Below are positions 8,826-18,360 of a stretch of 64,000 nucleotides of DNA, piece by piece. The position numbers and the translations under genes were made by a program. Below the pieces are notes generated by a model that worked only from the letters and a program-made list of their open reading frames with translations, was not told the origin of the DNA and searched no databases. The DNA is from JAJFHI01 sp050633705. GTDB taxonomy: Bacteria; Pseudomonadota; Alphaproteobacteria; Rhizobiales; Hyphomicrobiaceae. The stretch covers positions 1 to 64,000 of the forward strand of contig JBOEGZ010000003.1 of NCBI GenBank assembly GCA_050633705.1, read 5' to 3'. The first letter of the stretch is position 1. The number at the start of each line of letters is the position of its first letter.

Positions 8826-10334
8826 TTAAGTTGGCATAACCAGGCGTTCCATAATTGAACCCACAACCAACCCCGTTAGCGATATCGCGATTGCACTAAA
8901 GCCGATGAGTGGCGCGGAATAGGCCTCCAAGCCAAGGGCTGCTTTTACCGGACCAAGTGCTGCAATCGCAGTAAAGCCACCAAGCAGCGCCAGCAACGCA
9001 CCCCAGCGCGTTGCATTTTTCCAATAAAGCCCTCCGGCCAACAAGACAATTCCAGAACAGAAGTAAATCGAACCGGATACCGCAAGATAATCCCAGATGT
9101 CTTCTTCTCCTCCGTAAATCAGGCCCCAATACAATTCATAAACTGCAATGAGAACAATTCCGACCCTGGTCGCCAGAATCTGAAAATTCGCATTTTCTGT
9201 TTTGCCAGTTAGCGGTCCAACAATGTCGCGCGATATGATCGAAGACCAGCAAAACAAATATCCGTCCTGCGTTGACATAAATGACGCGAACATTGCGACC
9301 GCTAAAAATCCGGCAAGCCAGACGGGCAGGGCCTCGCCTAGCACCACAGCAGTTGCAACAAGATCGGCGTCTTTGCCAAAAGCCGTCAGACTTGATGCAT
9401 CAGGATTTGCCTGACCCGAAAAGTACGCGAAAGCCAATACGCCAAGGAACGCGGGTAAGATCATACGCCCGGCAAATACGAGCGAGGCAATCAGATAGGC
9501 CCTAGGTACGTTTTCTTCTCTTTCAATGCACAGCGCACGCGACAGTGCAGTTGGCCAGATTGCCGAAGAGACAACACCTGCAACCAACACCATCCACATA
9601 ACGTATGTCATGCCAAAGTTTTCGTTTTCTAGAGGATTAAAACCGGCATCACCCTTTTTCTGAGTGACGGCTTCAACAGCCATTTGCAGAGGCACGACCT
9701 GAAGCAAAAAGACAATTGCTGCAACAATACCAACAACCATTAAGACAAACTGAAACACGTCTGTCGTGATGACGGATCGCATACCGCCATAGCAGGTGTA
9801 GACAACGGCTATGACGACCAACACCACCATCAAAGCAGTGACACTTTGAGAACCTGCATCGACGCCGAGCAAAGCGATGATGAACAGCGACGCGACTTTG
9901 AGAAATAGCCCCATATTTAAAATGCCACCCAGCGCCATAATCGTAGCACCAAGAACGCGCACGTCCTGCCCAAACCGTTGGCCATAATATTCAGGCAGCG
10001 TCAGCACGCCCGTTCGGCGCATCGGTGCAACCACAAAGCCCGTCAAACCGACAATCGCGCAGCCAACAAAGGCTGCAATACCGATATGGAAGGCCGCAAA
10101 GCCTTCATTGAAGCCTTTTTGCGCATTGTAGGCGATGGTTATGAGACCGATCTCTGTTGCACCAAGAGTTGCAACCGCCTTGGCCAAGCCGAGATCCCGA
10201 CCTGAAACAAAAAATTCCGTAAGGTTATTGGACTGAGATGCTGGCCCTGAGGGTTGGCTGCGTAGCGCCATTATCAATAAGACAACATAGAGCAGCGAAA
10301 ACCCGCTCAACCAAATCAATAAATCGCTGCTCAT
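8826..10334 (-). CDS. Sodium:solute symporter family transporter, possibly for a thiamine precursor
   Basis: The 502-residue protein is strongly hydrophobic with about 13 transmembrane helices. It carries SSF landmarks: the N-terminal EFFVSGRDLG segment and GVLTLPEYYGQRFG before the fourth helix. The ATG at 10334 has AGAGGA eight bases upstream and starts the first helix at once; the frame is open 16 codons further upstream. The substrate is not visible in the sequence. It follows tenA by 99 bases on the same strand, and SSF proteins have been proposed as thiamine or hydroxymethylpyrimidine transporters in comparative genomics (ThiV). Transport of a thiamine breakdown product is therefore a reasonable but unproven guess. 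Confidence 0.82.
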   Translation of the reverse strand: MSSDLLIWLSGFSLLYVVLLIMALRSQPSGPASQSNNLTEFFVSGRDLGLAKAVATLGATEIGLITIAYNAQKGFNEGFAAFHIGIAAFVGCAIVGLTGFVVAPMRRTGVLTLPEYYGQRFGQDVRVLGATIMALGGILNMGLFLKVASLFIIALLGVDAGSQSVTALMVVLVVIAVVYTCYGGMRSVITTDVFQFVLMVVGIVAAIVFLLQVVPLQMAVEAVTQKKGDAGFNPLENENFGMTYVMWMVLVAGVVSSAIWPTALSRALCIEREENVPRAYLIASLVFAGRMILPAFLGVLAFAYFSGQANPDASSLTAFGKDADLVATAVVLGEALPVWLAGFLAVAMFASFMSTQDGYLFCWSSIISRDIVGPLTGKTENANFQILATRVGIVLIAVYELYWGLIYGGEEDIWDYLAVSGSIYFCSGIVLLAGGLYWKNATRWGALLALLGGFTAIAALGPVKAALGLEAYSAPLIGFSAIAISLTGLVVGSIMERLVMPT

Positions 10335-10433
10335 TGAATTTCCTCTAGCTATGCCCTCTCTCGCCATAGCTCTTATTTGCAAAAAGCGGTCGTCACTGAC
10401 CGTAATCGAGGGGGCCTTTTGTTATAGCTTGGC

Positions 10434-11096
10434 TTAACTAACCGCCCAACCCATCTCCCAAAAATCAGCCTCCAAAACTGTCGCCTGCTTAAAAATATCG
10501 ACCAATTCTGCACGACGGTTGGTATTTGCATACCGCTCTGCCAAGTCATCAAGATGTCTTTTTGCTTGCGCGGCAACATCCTGATACGCCGCGCCAACAT
10601 ATTCACCAATCCACACACTATAAGGATTACTGTCAGCCATGGCCCCCGGGATGGCTGACAACCGTTTGGCAATTTCGGCATATCCAATCACACAGGGCGC
10701 TAATCCTACCTTCAATGCCAGTAGATCGCCTCGCATTCCCGTCTCCAAAACGTAGCGCGTATAGGCCAGTGTTTGAGATGTGGGCAGTGTTGCTTCAAGT
10801 TCGCTCGGCGATATTCCCCAACCGCCACACAATTTTACATGCAGGTCCATCTCCACATCCAAAATTGCAGACAACCCCGCCGCCTCTTCGCGCATGTCAC
10901 GTAGGCTTGGCGACTTATAGACCGCCAACGCATAAGCCCGCGCAAACTCGATTAGAAACAAATAGTCTTGAACTAGGTAATGGCGAAAGGCTGCTTGCGG
11001 CAAACTCCCATCTGCCATCGCGTTCGTGAAAGGATGTTCGGTATAAGCTTTCCACTCAGATGCAGAAGAATTTTTTAAACTTTCAAAAAAACTCAT
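10434..11096 (-). CDS. tenA: TenA family aminopyrimidine aminohydrolase (thiaminase II)
   Basis: Salvages thiamine by hydrolysing aminopyrimidine degradation products to hydroxymethylpyrimidine. Numbering from the ATG at 11096 puts key residues where they sit in Bacillus TenA: Asp44 in VQDYLFL, Cys135 in LAPCVIGYAEI, and a C-terminal Glu209 in VLEADFWEMGW. All three are present, so the protein belongs to the cysteine class and is probably active. The 220-residue length is typical. It begins 28 bases after the stop of the TerB-like gene and precedes a symporter gene, so the three probably form one transcript. No TPP riboswitch was recognised upstream. Confidence 0.93.
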   Translation of the reverse strand: MSFFESLKNSSASEWKAYTEHPFTNAMADGSLPQAAFRHYLVQDYLFLIEFARAYALAVYKSPSLRDMREEAAGLSAILDVEMDLHVKLCGGWGISPSELEATLPTSQTLAYTRYVLETGMRGDLLALKVGLAPCVIGYAEIAKRLSAIPGAMADSNPYSVWIGEYVGAAYQDVAAQAKRHLDDLAERYANTNRRAELVDIFKQATVLEADFWEMGWAVS

Positions 11097-11124
11097 GGAC
11101 GCACAATCTTTGTTTGTCGAGATA

Positions 11125-11538
11125 CTATGGTTTTTGATATCTCGCCGCAGCAGCACGTTCCAAAGCAACACACGTCAACCGGTCTAATCGCAGCGCACTG
11201 GCAAGCAACTGTAAAAAGCGCAGCTCTTCTTTGTTGAGACGACCATCGATCGCTGCCACCTCGCAGCACAAAATATAAGCCGTTTCGCGCAAACGATCCG
11301 GTATGGACGCCGTCATGAGATCAAGAATGCGCTGCAAACCATCCGGAGCCCCGGCCACCGCTGCACATTCTTTGCTATCGTCAACAAGGCAATTTTCGTC
11401 GTAGTTGGCAAATACAGGTAGCTGTCGAACCATCGAGCCAATTCGACCCAATTCAATATTGGACATCTTATTGTCGACGGCAGACATCGTGATCATGGCG
11501 TAAATCAAGGCTTCTTGGGGTGACAGCTGATTGGTCAT
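11125..11538 (-). CDS. TerB-like tellurite-resistance family protein
   Basis: A 137-residue all-helical protein with the TerB pattern: an acidic metal-binding-like helix end (MSAVDNKMSNIELGRI) in the first half and a matching one (VAAIDGRLNKEELRFL) in the second. Single TerB proteins of this type are common in alphaproteobacteria outside any ter gene cluster and their role is not established. The ATG at 11538 (MTNQLSPQEALIYAM) is chosen over an open frame 16 codons longer because the family homology starts there. It is the first gene of a probable operon with tenA and a symporter. Confidence 0.8.
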   Translation of the reverse strand: MTNQLSPQEALIYAMITMSAVDNKMSNIELGRIGSMVRQLPVFANYDENCLVDDSKECAAVAGAPDGLQRILDLMTASIPDRLRETAYILCCEVAAIDGRLNKEELRFLQLLASALRLDRLTCVALERAAAARYQKP

Positions 11539-11855
11539 CGCATCCTCAGTATTAATCGTGCTTTTCCCCCAACTCGGTCGTTGCAACGACCTGCACTGAG
11601 GACGAATTTTATCTCATTTTCTGGTTCTAGAAGACCCCAGCCTATAGCGTGTTGAATGGGAATGCACACTGAGACACAGGCCCTGACCTTCATCCAGCCT
11701 AGGGCTCGAATGTAAGCAGTGAACCACGGAAATGATAGTCATGAAGTGGATTTCTCAGAGCTTCACCAAATAACCCCTTTACCCGGCGGAGTGGTCTGAT
11801 TACCGTCCGCCCAAATCGAATGATACCTTTACGAAAAACAGGACTGAACCGGCGC

Positions 11856-13478
11856 ATGACACGAAATCTCGCTCCCGCAATCAAAGACGCCTTAAATGAC
11901 GCCAAAGCATGGCCATTCGAGGAAGCACGCCGATTAATCAAACGCCTAGATAGGCTTGCCAAGAAAGACCCCGAATCGGCCAACCGTCCGGTTGTCTTTG
12001 AAACGGGTTACGGTCCATCAGGGCTCCCGCATATTGGAACGTTCGGCGAAGTTGCGCGCACATCTATGGTGCGTCATGCATTCACCGCTTTGACAGATGG
12101 ACAACGAGAAACTCATCTCATTTGTTTTTCAGACGATATGGATGGCTTACGCAAAGTTCCCACCAACGTTCCCAACCAGGAACTGTTGACCGCAGCACTT
12201 GAAAAACCTTTGACCCAGGTCCCAGATCCCTTTGGTACACATGAAAGTTTTGCCCATCACAACAACGCGCGTCTACAAGCCTTCCTCGATCAATTCGGGT
12301 TCGAATATGAGTTTTTGTCCGCAACAGAATGCTACAAGTCCGGAAAGATGGATGCGACGCTGCTAAAAATGTTGTCATCTTATGACAAAGTGATGGACAT
12401 CATCGTACCAACACTGGGCGCAGAACGCCAAAAAACCTATTCACCGTTTCTTCCAGTTTGCCAACGTACGGGCAAAGTTCTTCAAGTTCCAATGATCGCG
12501 CGCGATGTTGATAGCGGTACCGTGACCTATGTCGACCCTGAAACCAATGAAGACGTGACAACACCAGTAACTGGTGGACGTGTTAAGTGCCAATGGAAGG
12601 CTGACTGGGCTATGCGCTGGACGGCCCTGGGCGTCGATTACGAAATGGCTGGCAAGGATCTTATTGATTCCGTCACGCTCTCCTCACGGATTTGCAAAGC
12701 ACTCGGTGGCACACCACCAGAAGGATTTAATTACGAATTGTTTCTGGATGAGAATGGTGAAAAAATATCGAAATCAAAAGGCAACGGCCTGACGATTGAG
12801 GAATGGCTTAAGTATGCCTCTCCTGAATCATTATCGTTGTTTATGTTTCAAAAACCCAAGACAGCAAAAAAGCTATATTTTGATGTGATCCCGCGTGCCG
12901 TCGACGAATACTTACAGCACATCCGGGGCCTGCCCAATCAGGAAGCAAAAGCACAGCTTTCGAATCCAACCTGGCATATTCACCAGGGAGAGCCCCCCAC
13001 AGCAGATCTTCCTGTCACGTTTGGCTTGTTACTCAATCTCGTCTCTGCAGCAAACGCCCACGACAAACAAGTACTATGGGGTTTCATAAAACGCTTTGCT
13101 CCGAATGCAACACCACAATCGCAACCCTTGCTCGACAACATGGCAGGCTATGCAATCGCATATTACGAAGACTTCGTTCGCCCAACAAAACAATTCCGGG
13201 CGCCAACGGACAAAGAAGCCATTGCTCTTAGATCTCTTAGAGAAAAGCTAACTGGGGCAAATCCTGGAGCCAGCGCGGAAGATCTGCAAACGCTGGTCTA
13301 TCAAGCTGGCAAGGAAAATGGCTTTGCCGACGAGTTGAAAAATTGGTTCAAGGCTATCTACGAGATACTTCTTGGACAATCCCAAGGCCCAAGATTTGGC
13401 AGCTTCATAGCGCTTTATGGCATCGAAGAAACCTGCAATCTCATTGACAAAGGTCTGGCTGGAGAATTGGCCGCCTAG
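11856..13478 (+). CDS. lysS: Lysyl-tRNA synthetase, class I
   Basis: Charges tRNA-Lys. Unlike the class II enzyme of most bacteria, this is the archaeal-type class I synthetase usual in many alphaproteobacteria. The Rossmann-fold signatures are clear: PHIGTFGE as the HIGH motif and KISKSKGNG as the KMSKS motif, with the LysRS-I segment AKAWPFEEARR near the N-terminus. About 540 residues is the usual length. The ATG at 11856 has AGGAC upstream and matches the family start; a second ATG in frame at 11820 would add 12 residues. It is monocistronic by appearance. Confidence 0.95.
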   Translation: MTRNLAPAIKDALNDAKAWPFEEARRLIKRLDRLAKKDPESANRPVVFETGYGPSGLPHIGTFGEVARTSMVRHAFTALTDGQRETHLICFSDDMDGLRKVPTNVPNQELLTAALEKPLTQVPDPFGTHESFAHHNNARLQAFLDQFGFEYEFLSATECYKSGKMDATLLKMLSSYDKVMDIIVPTLGAERQKTYSPFLPVCQRTGKVLQVPMIARDVDSGTVTYVDPETNEDVTTPVTGGRVKCQWKADWAMRWTALGVDYEMAGKDLIDSVTLSSRICKALGGTPPEGFNYELFLDENGEKISKSKGNGLTIEEWLKYASPESLSLFMFQKPKTAKKLYFDVIPRAVDEYLQHIRGLPNQEAKAQLSNPTWHIHQGEPPTADLPVTFGLLLNLVSAANAHDKQVLWGFIKRFAPNATPQSQPLLDNMAGYAIAYYEDFVRPTKQFRAPTDKEAIALRSLREKLTGANPGASAEDLQTLVYQAGKENGFADELKNWFKAIYEILLGQSQGPRFGSFIALYGIEETCNLIDKGLAGELAA

Positions 13479-13706
13479 TTTTTTCTTGGCCAATGCTCGC
13501 CGCTCGAACGATAAGGTTTTGTCACAGTTGGGAAATTCTTGAATACACGATCAAGTCGATGACCGGAAATGTCTCCACCAGTCAACAAAAATGTAGTTTT
13601 TCAGCTCTCAAAGTCCAGTTTTTCTGGTCAGAAAATCACACACGGTATAGCCTCAGCCAAATATTAATGCGCTCAAATAAAATACTTATTCTGGGGAGTG
13701 AGAACC

Positions 13707-14438
13707 ATGTCTCGGATTGCAGTACTATTATACGGAATAATTTCTTACGCTCTCGCCTTTGCCAGTCTTGTCTATGCCATTGGTTTTGTCGAGAATATGG
13801 TTGTTCCCAAAACGATTGATGTCGGCCCGACCTCTCCGCTTTTAACAGCGCTTATAATTAACTCGGTCGTATTAGGGCTGTTTGCAGTCCAACACAGTAC
13901 GATGGCACGAAGCGGGTTTAAAAAACTGATTACCACCTACCTGCCGAGATCGATTGAGCGCAGCACATACGTACTCGTAAGCGCACTGTTGATGTGGCTC
14001 ATTTTCTGGCAATGGCGTCCAATAACAGACGTCGTTTGGCAGGTCGACAACGCGGTCATCGCATCTGTACTTATCGCGATCTCTTTTGTTGGTTGGATCA
14101 TTTTGTTTGGCAGCTCTTTTCTCATCAGCCACTGGGAGCTGTTCGGTCTGCAACAAGTCTATGACAATTGGAAGGGCCGCGCGGAGCGGGCGTATCAGTT
14201 CCGCACACCGTTTCTTTATAAAATTGTCCGCCACCCGATCTACTTCGGAATGCTTCTGGCGTTTTGGGTTACGCCCATAATGACAGTAGGCCACCTACTG
14301 TTCGCAGTACTTACGACAGGCTACATTCTGATCGGAACCTATTTTGAAGAACGTGATCTGATCACGGCTTTTGGCGACCAATATCGCCAATACAAAAAAA
14401 GCGTACCGATGTTAATTCCGTGGCGCATGCGGAGTTAA
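13707..14438 (+). CDS. mddA: Methanethiol S-methyltransferase MddA-like membrane protein
   Basis: An integral membrane methyltransferase of the isoprenylcysteine-methyltransferase/NnrU fold. MddA converts methanethiol to dimethyl sulfide with S-adenosylmethionine. The protein has five or six hydrophobic helices and the C-terminal signature RHPIYFGMLLAFW followed by GTYFEERDLITAFGDQYRQY, which forms the SAM and substrate site. The early motif LFAVQHSTMAR is also typical of the MddA group. Start at 13707 (MSRIAVLLYG), with a purine-rich GGGGAGTGAG just upstream. The MddA assignment is by motif resemblance; another small-thiol or unknown methyl acceptor is possible. Confidence 0.8.
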   Translation: MSRIAVLLYGIISYALAFASLVYAIGFVENMVVPKTIDVGPTSPLLTALIINSVVLGLFAVQHSTMARSGFKKLITTYLPRSIERSTYVLVSALLMWLIFWQWRPITDVVWQVDNAVIASVLIAISFVGWIILFGSSFLISHWELFGLQQVYDNWKGRAERAYQFRTPFLYKIVRHPIYFGMLLAFWVTPIMTVGHLLFAVLTTGYILIGTYFEERDLITAFGDQYRQYKKSVPMLIPWRMRS

Positions 14439-14514
14439 CCGCATGGTCTAAGCTTTTTCACGCTCTCAATGCAAAGCCGAAGTTCAGGTGAAGCGTTCAG
14501 CTTTAGCCTGCGAT

Positions 14515-15201
14515 CTACTTGGTTATCATATTTTGGATATCGGCAATGAGAGCGTCCGTCTCATCAGATGGTCCGGTATAGTTGGTCGCTTTTGGAATTG
14601 CGACCCCCCTGGCGCATCCAGGGCGCGCCTCAATGGCGTCCAACCAACGTTTCATGTTTGGGAATTCCTGATCAACGTCATCAATTCCGGCCCACCAATG
14701 AACCCGCGCCCAACACCAATGGGCAATATCTGCAATCGAGAAGTCTTCACACAAGTAGTCCCGATCGTCCAATCGCTTGTCCAACACCGCATAAAGCCGT
14801 TTGGTCTCGTTTTGATATCTGTCGATCGCTTGTGGAATTTTGTCTGGCATATAACGATAGAACACGTTCGCCTGTCCCTGCATTGGACCCAGCCCACCAA
14901 CTTGAAACATCAGCCACTGTAAAACTTCCGAGCGCCCTTTGGCATCAGCCGGTATCAGTTTGCCAGTCTTTTCGGCCAAGTACCACATGATGGCACCCGA
15001 CTCGAAGACTGTGAAATTGTCATTGTCGCGATCAATAATCGTTGGAATTCGACCGTTTGGATTCAATTCAAGGTAGGCCTGGTTTTTTTGCTCACCAGAC
15101 GTAATGTCGATCGCCTTCACATTGTAAGGCAATCCAACTTCTTCCAAAGTGCATGCCGCTTTCCAACCGTTTGGTGTCGTCCAAGTATACAAGTCGATCA
15201 T
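14515..15201 (-). CDS. Glutathione S-transferase family protein (YfcG/YghU-like)
   Basis: The 228-residue protein has the N-terminal thioredoxin-like domain with LYTWTTPNGWKA. The TPNG motif is typical of the disulfide-reducing YfcG/YghU subgroup. The cis-Pro segment NGRIPTIID and the glutathione-binding FESGAIMWYLAEK follow. The C-terminal helical domain contains DFSIADIAHWCWA, the usual N-capping box region. The likely activity is glutathione-dependent disulfide or peroxide reduction rather than drug conjugation, by family knowledge. The ATG at 15201 begins the first beta strand. It is convergent with mddA and 130 bases downstream of a thioredoxin-fold gene on the same strand. Confidence 0.9.
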   Translation of the reverse strand: MIDLYTWTTPNGWKAACTLEEVGLPYNVKAIDITSGEQKNQAYLELNPNGRIPTIIDRDNDNFTVFESGAIMWYLAEKTGKLIPADAKGRSEVLQWLMFQVGGLGPMQGQANVFYRYMPDKIPQAIDRYQNETKRLYAVLDKRLDDRDYLCEDFSIADIAHWCWARVHWWAGIDDVDQEFPNMKRWLDAIEARPGCARGVAIPKATNYTGPSDETDALIADIQNMITK

Positions 15202-15329
15202 TACGGATATTCCTTGAAATTCTTTTCTTAGTGCTATTGGCAAGAGCAAACAGGTCGCAAAACACTATTTAGCTGTCTAGAGTCCGCTTGGTTTTCATAT
15301 CTCTTGGCACACTTAGAAGCTGCGAATTA

Positions 15330-15872
15330 TCACCATTTGATCGAACAACCGACACTTGGGAATTGGATTTGTGGCCCCACACCCGTTTCTGCAATCATCT
15401 TCATCGCAACTAACAGCTCCGGCGTCCGGCTGGTCGGATCACCCATTCCCATATCGTCAATTCGGCCCCGGTATTGAAGTTCAGCGTTTGCATTGAAACC
15501 AAAGAATTCAGGCGTGCAAACCGCCCCATAGTCGCGGGCAACTTTGCCTCCTTCATCAACCAAATAAGGAAACGTCATAGCGAATTGTTCCGAAAATTTT
15601 TTCATCTTTGATGGGTGATCAGACGTGTATGCGCGATAATCATTTGGCATAACCGCAGCAACTTTGATGCCGCTTTCCTGCAATGCTTTAACATCTTCAA
15701 CGAGGCGCTCAATGATCGCCTGCACATAAGGACAATGGTTGCATATGAATGCCAGCAGGAAACCTTTGTCACCCTTTAGGTCGTTTAGCGAAATTTCCCG
15801 ACCATCGAAATCAAATAGTGAAAACGGACTTGCTTTCCAGCCAAATTCACAGATCGGAGTATCACGTGACAT
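15330..15872 (-). CDS. Thioredoxin-fold (AhpC/TSA-like) redox protein with CNHCPYV motif
   Basis: The 180-residue protein lacks an export signal and carries the redox motif CNHCPYV (Cys44, Cys47) after the strand GFLLAFI. The peroxiredoxin/TlpA pattern follows, with VAAVMPNDYRAYTSD, FPYLVDEGGKVARDYGAVCTPEFF and the cis-Pro region CTP. It is a recognised family of cytoplasmic thioredoxin-like proteins without an assigned substrate. Its position next to a glutathione transferase suggests a common oxidative-stress role, which is an inference from neighbourhood only. Confidence 0.87.
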   Translation of the reverse strand: MSRDTPICEFGWKASPFSLFDFDGREISLNDLKGDKGFLLAFICNHCPYVQAIIERLVEDVKALQESGIKVAAVMPNDYRAYTSDHPSKMKKFSEQFAMTFPYLVDEGGKVARDYGAVCTPEFFGFNANAELQYRGRIDDMGMGDPTSRTPELLVAMKMIAETGVGPQIQFPSVGCSIKW

Positions 15873-16068
15873 TGTTCGCCCTCCAGTACAAATTTTCGAG
15901 CGGATTAGCGAATTAGAAGAACCAGACGACTTTCCTGAGCTATCGCATTTTCAATTGATCGCGTCCGTAACGCCAACTTTGCGCGACAACAGAGGCAATC
16001 AAACCGCGTCCTAATCCGGCGCCAAAAGCTCCAACCTTTTGATGCGCCTGTAAGCTTGCCAAGAACAA

Positions 16069-17820
16069 TCAATTTTTCTTGTTTACCTTTGAGGAAATCT
16101 GCCAGACTTCTTCGATCGCCTCCAACATGCGCGCTTCACGTGCGAGAATTTCACCGCTTTTCCATTCAGACACCTGCAAAATATCGCGTGTTATCGGCTG
16201 TAGGCCTGTTTGCTCCTCTGCTTTTCTTAGGACTTCAATTTTTTGACCAAATTCCTTATTGCCCAATTGTGCGTTTTGATTTCCTGTCACCAAGGCTAAA
16301 TTGCCTAGACTATGCGTGAGCACGCCGCGTTGTTCTGCATCACGATGCCATTCACGCCATTCACTGTTTGCACCTATTCGCCGTGGCAAGACGTGTTCGA
16401 CGCTATATTTGGACGGTGTCAAAACAACAGATTTTTCTGAAAAATGATCGTTTAAGCGCATCAACACAGCTTTACAGTTGTTTTGATTGCGACCATAGAG
16501 CTCTCGCAGATTAAAAATTATCGTACGATTTTCTTCCCGTGAGAGTGGGAAGGTGTTGTCGAGATCTGTTAAGGCCGAGCCATCACGCACGGCACCTGCA
16601 ATCGCTGCAAACCGCCGTCGCCGTTTGTTAACCGCCAGCATGAGCATGCGAAGCAAATAGGCATAGCGCTCGATCATCCTGATCAAGGTTTCCGCTTCTT
16701 CACTACTATATAAGCCTGGCTTCAATGCTAGAAGCGTTGCCGGAAGCCACTCCTCACCATTTAGGCGACCAAGAGAGACAAGGTATGCACGTATGCGTTG
16801 CGGCAGCTCACCCTCATCGACTTGCCCCAGGCGTATTTGTTGAAAAACCTCGGCATACGGCGCCAATTCTTGGCGTACAAACGACACGCCACCTCCAACC
16901 TTGTATTTAATAGCGCGAATGGCCGGCAGCATTGGGCCGCGGGTCGTATCGTGAATGACCCTTAGGTGACTAAACAGAGCGCCAAAATCCTCACCGAGAC
17001 GCTCCTGGACATCTCGCCAACTTTGATCGACAAATTCGGTTTCACTCGATGCCACCTCTCCAATGACATCAGATTTCAACAAATCGAAACTCTCAAGCGA
17101 TTTTCCACGCTCGTTCATCCGAGTAAATATCAAATGCGCGCGCGCTTGATCATCCGTACTTGCAACCAGAAAATGACATTTCTCGCAAAGATACCTGGCC
17201 AACCTGTCACGTTCGCCCTGTTCCAGATCCTTCAATTCATGCCAAAATCGATTGCGCACCCCAAGTAAGATTTCTTTGTCGACGGAATTTTCTTCCGTCG
17301 GGTCCGCAGCCTTCGTGCAAGCATGTTTGGCTTGAACGTATTTCTGAAAAAAACCTGAAAACGAAGAGTTCACGTCAATTCTTGGGTTCGCGGTATCAGC
17401 GCTATCATTTTTCGAACCTGTCACTTGGTGCCAGACCAGTGCGTCCAACATATGAACGAGTTCGCTTTCGCTGTTCGCGTCGAGATCTCGCAATACAGCG
17501 GCAAGCGTTGTCAGAGTTAAAAATCTTTGCTGACCATCAATTATTCCGCGTTGCCTATCACCGCCAGAACTCATTTCCGAGCCTAAATCTCCACTTTCAT
17601 CAACACTTGGATCGAGCAGCAAAACCGGTCCAAGAAAGTAATCTGGCTGGGCTGCGTCTGGGTCAAGCGCCCCAGACGCTTCGATGAGGTCTTCAAGCAA
17701 AGACTCTGCGTTATGAATTGTCCAAGAATACTGCCTTTGGAAATATGGAATGTTAAATTCAGATGTCCCGCTTAGAACTTCCGCGAGACTGAGTGAGGCC
17801 GTTTGAAGTCGTTTGAACAT
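16069..17820 (-). CDS. GmrSD-like restriction protein (DUF262 + DUF1524)
   Basis: The 583-residue protein joins both halves of the GmrS/GmrD type IV restriction system. The N-terminal DUF262 part starts with FNIPYFQRQYSW and has the nucleotide-hydrolysis motif DGQQR at residues 95-99. A second DUF262 hallmark, FTRMNERGKSLESFDLLKSD, lies mid-protein. Near the C-terminus SVEHVLPRRI and LGNLALVTGNQNAQLGNKEF form the His-Me-finger/HNH nuclease signature of DUF1524. GmrSD relatives cut glucosylated or otherwise modified phage DNA and some depend on NTP. This copy is alone, with no methylase, integrase or second defence gene next to it. Target modification unknown. Confidence 0.88.
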   Translation of the reverse strand: MFKRLQTASLSLAEVLSGTSEFNIPYFQRQYSWTIHNAESLLEDLIEASGALDPDAAQPDYFLGPVLLLDPSVDESGDLGSEMSSGGDRQRGIIDGQQRFLTLTTLAAVLRDLDANSESELVHMLDALVWHQVTGSKNDSADTANPRIDVNSSFSGFFQKYVQAKHACTKAADPTEENSVDKEILLGVRNRFWHELKDLEQGERDRLARYLCEKCHFLVASTDDQARAHLIFTRMNERGKSLESFDLLKSDVIGEVASSETEFVDQSWRDVQERLGEDFGALFSHLRVIHDTTRGPMLPAIRAIKYKVGGGVSFVRQELAPYAEVFQQIRLGQVDEGELPQRIRAYLVSLGRLNGEEWLPATLLALKPGLYSSEEAETLIRMIERYAYLLRMLMLAVNKRRRRFAAIAGAVRDGSALTDLDNTFPLSREENRTIIFNLRELYGRNQNNCKAVLMRLNDHFSEKSVVLTPSKYSVEHVLPRRIGANSEWREWHRDAEQRGVLTHSLGNLALVTGNQNAQLGNKEFGQKIEVLRKAEEQTGLQPITRDILQVSEWKSGEILAREARMLEAIEEVWQISSKVNKKN

Positions 17821-17982
17821 GCAAGTAAGTCGCAGAAATTAAATGACGAAAAGGCTGAGCTGATACGAGTTTGACCAACTGACCGCTGGGAAGCTACCAG
17901 AACGAATGCGAATAGACTATGCCTCAACGCAACCGATACTATAAATGATAATCCGGAACTATGGGCCTGTGTTGGGACAAAT

Positions 17983-18360
17983 ATGTCAACAGGGCCACCA
18001 AAAAGGAAACCGCGCGAAGTGATTTACAAGATCCTATCAAAAATCGATTGGACGACAGCGATACAAAATGGTTCTTATGAAGGTTCAAAGGACGACGTGC
18101 GCGATGGTTTCATCCATTTCTCAACTGGTGCCCAGCTCGCAGAAACAGCCAAAAAGCATTTTTCCGGGCAAGACGGCTTATTACTGGTTGCGTTTAACGA
18201 AAAAGATCTCGGCCCTGCACTCAAATGGGAACCCTCACGTGGTGGTGCACTTTTTCCCCACCTCTACGATCGGCTCGACCCCGCCTTGGCACTTTGGTCA
18301 AAGAGTATCCCGCTTGCCAGTGATGGCACACCTAATCTTCCAGCCGAGGCTCAACAATGA
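17983..18360 (+). CDS. DUF952 family protein
   Basis: The 125-residue protein matches the DUF952 pattern: IYKILSKIDWTTA at the start, GFIHFSTGAQLAETAKKHF in the middle and a late FPHLYDRLD. The family is related in fold to RNA 2'-phosphotransferase-like proteins and has no settled function. Its stop overlaps the pyrD start in the arrangement ATGA, so translation of the two is likely coupled. This DUF952-pyrD pairing recurs in alphaproteobacteria to my knowledge, hinting at a link to nucleotide metabolism. Confidence 0.88.
   Translation: MSTGPPKRKPREVIYKILSKIDWTTAIQNGSYEGSKDDVRDGFIHFSTGAQLAETAKKHFSGQDGLLLVAFNEKDLGPALKWEPSRGGALFPHLYDRLDPALALWSKSIPLASDGTPNLPAEAQQ

Noticed and set aside
11539..11855. 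Possible TPP riboswitch before the terB-tenA-symporter operon
   Set aside because: Neither the CUGAGA-type nor the GCGUAGGGAA-type conserved segments could be found in the right order on the minus strand.
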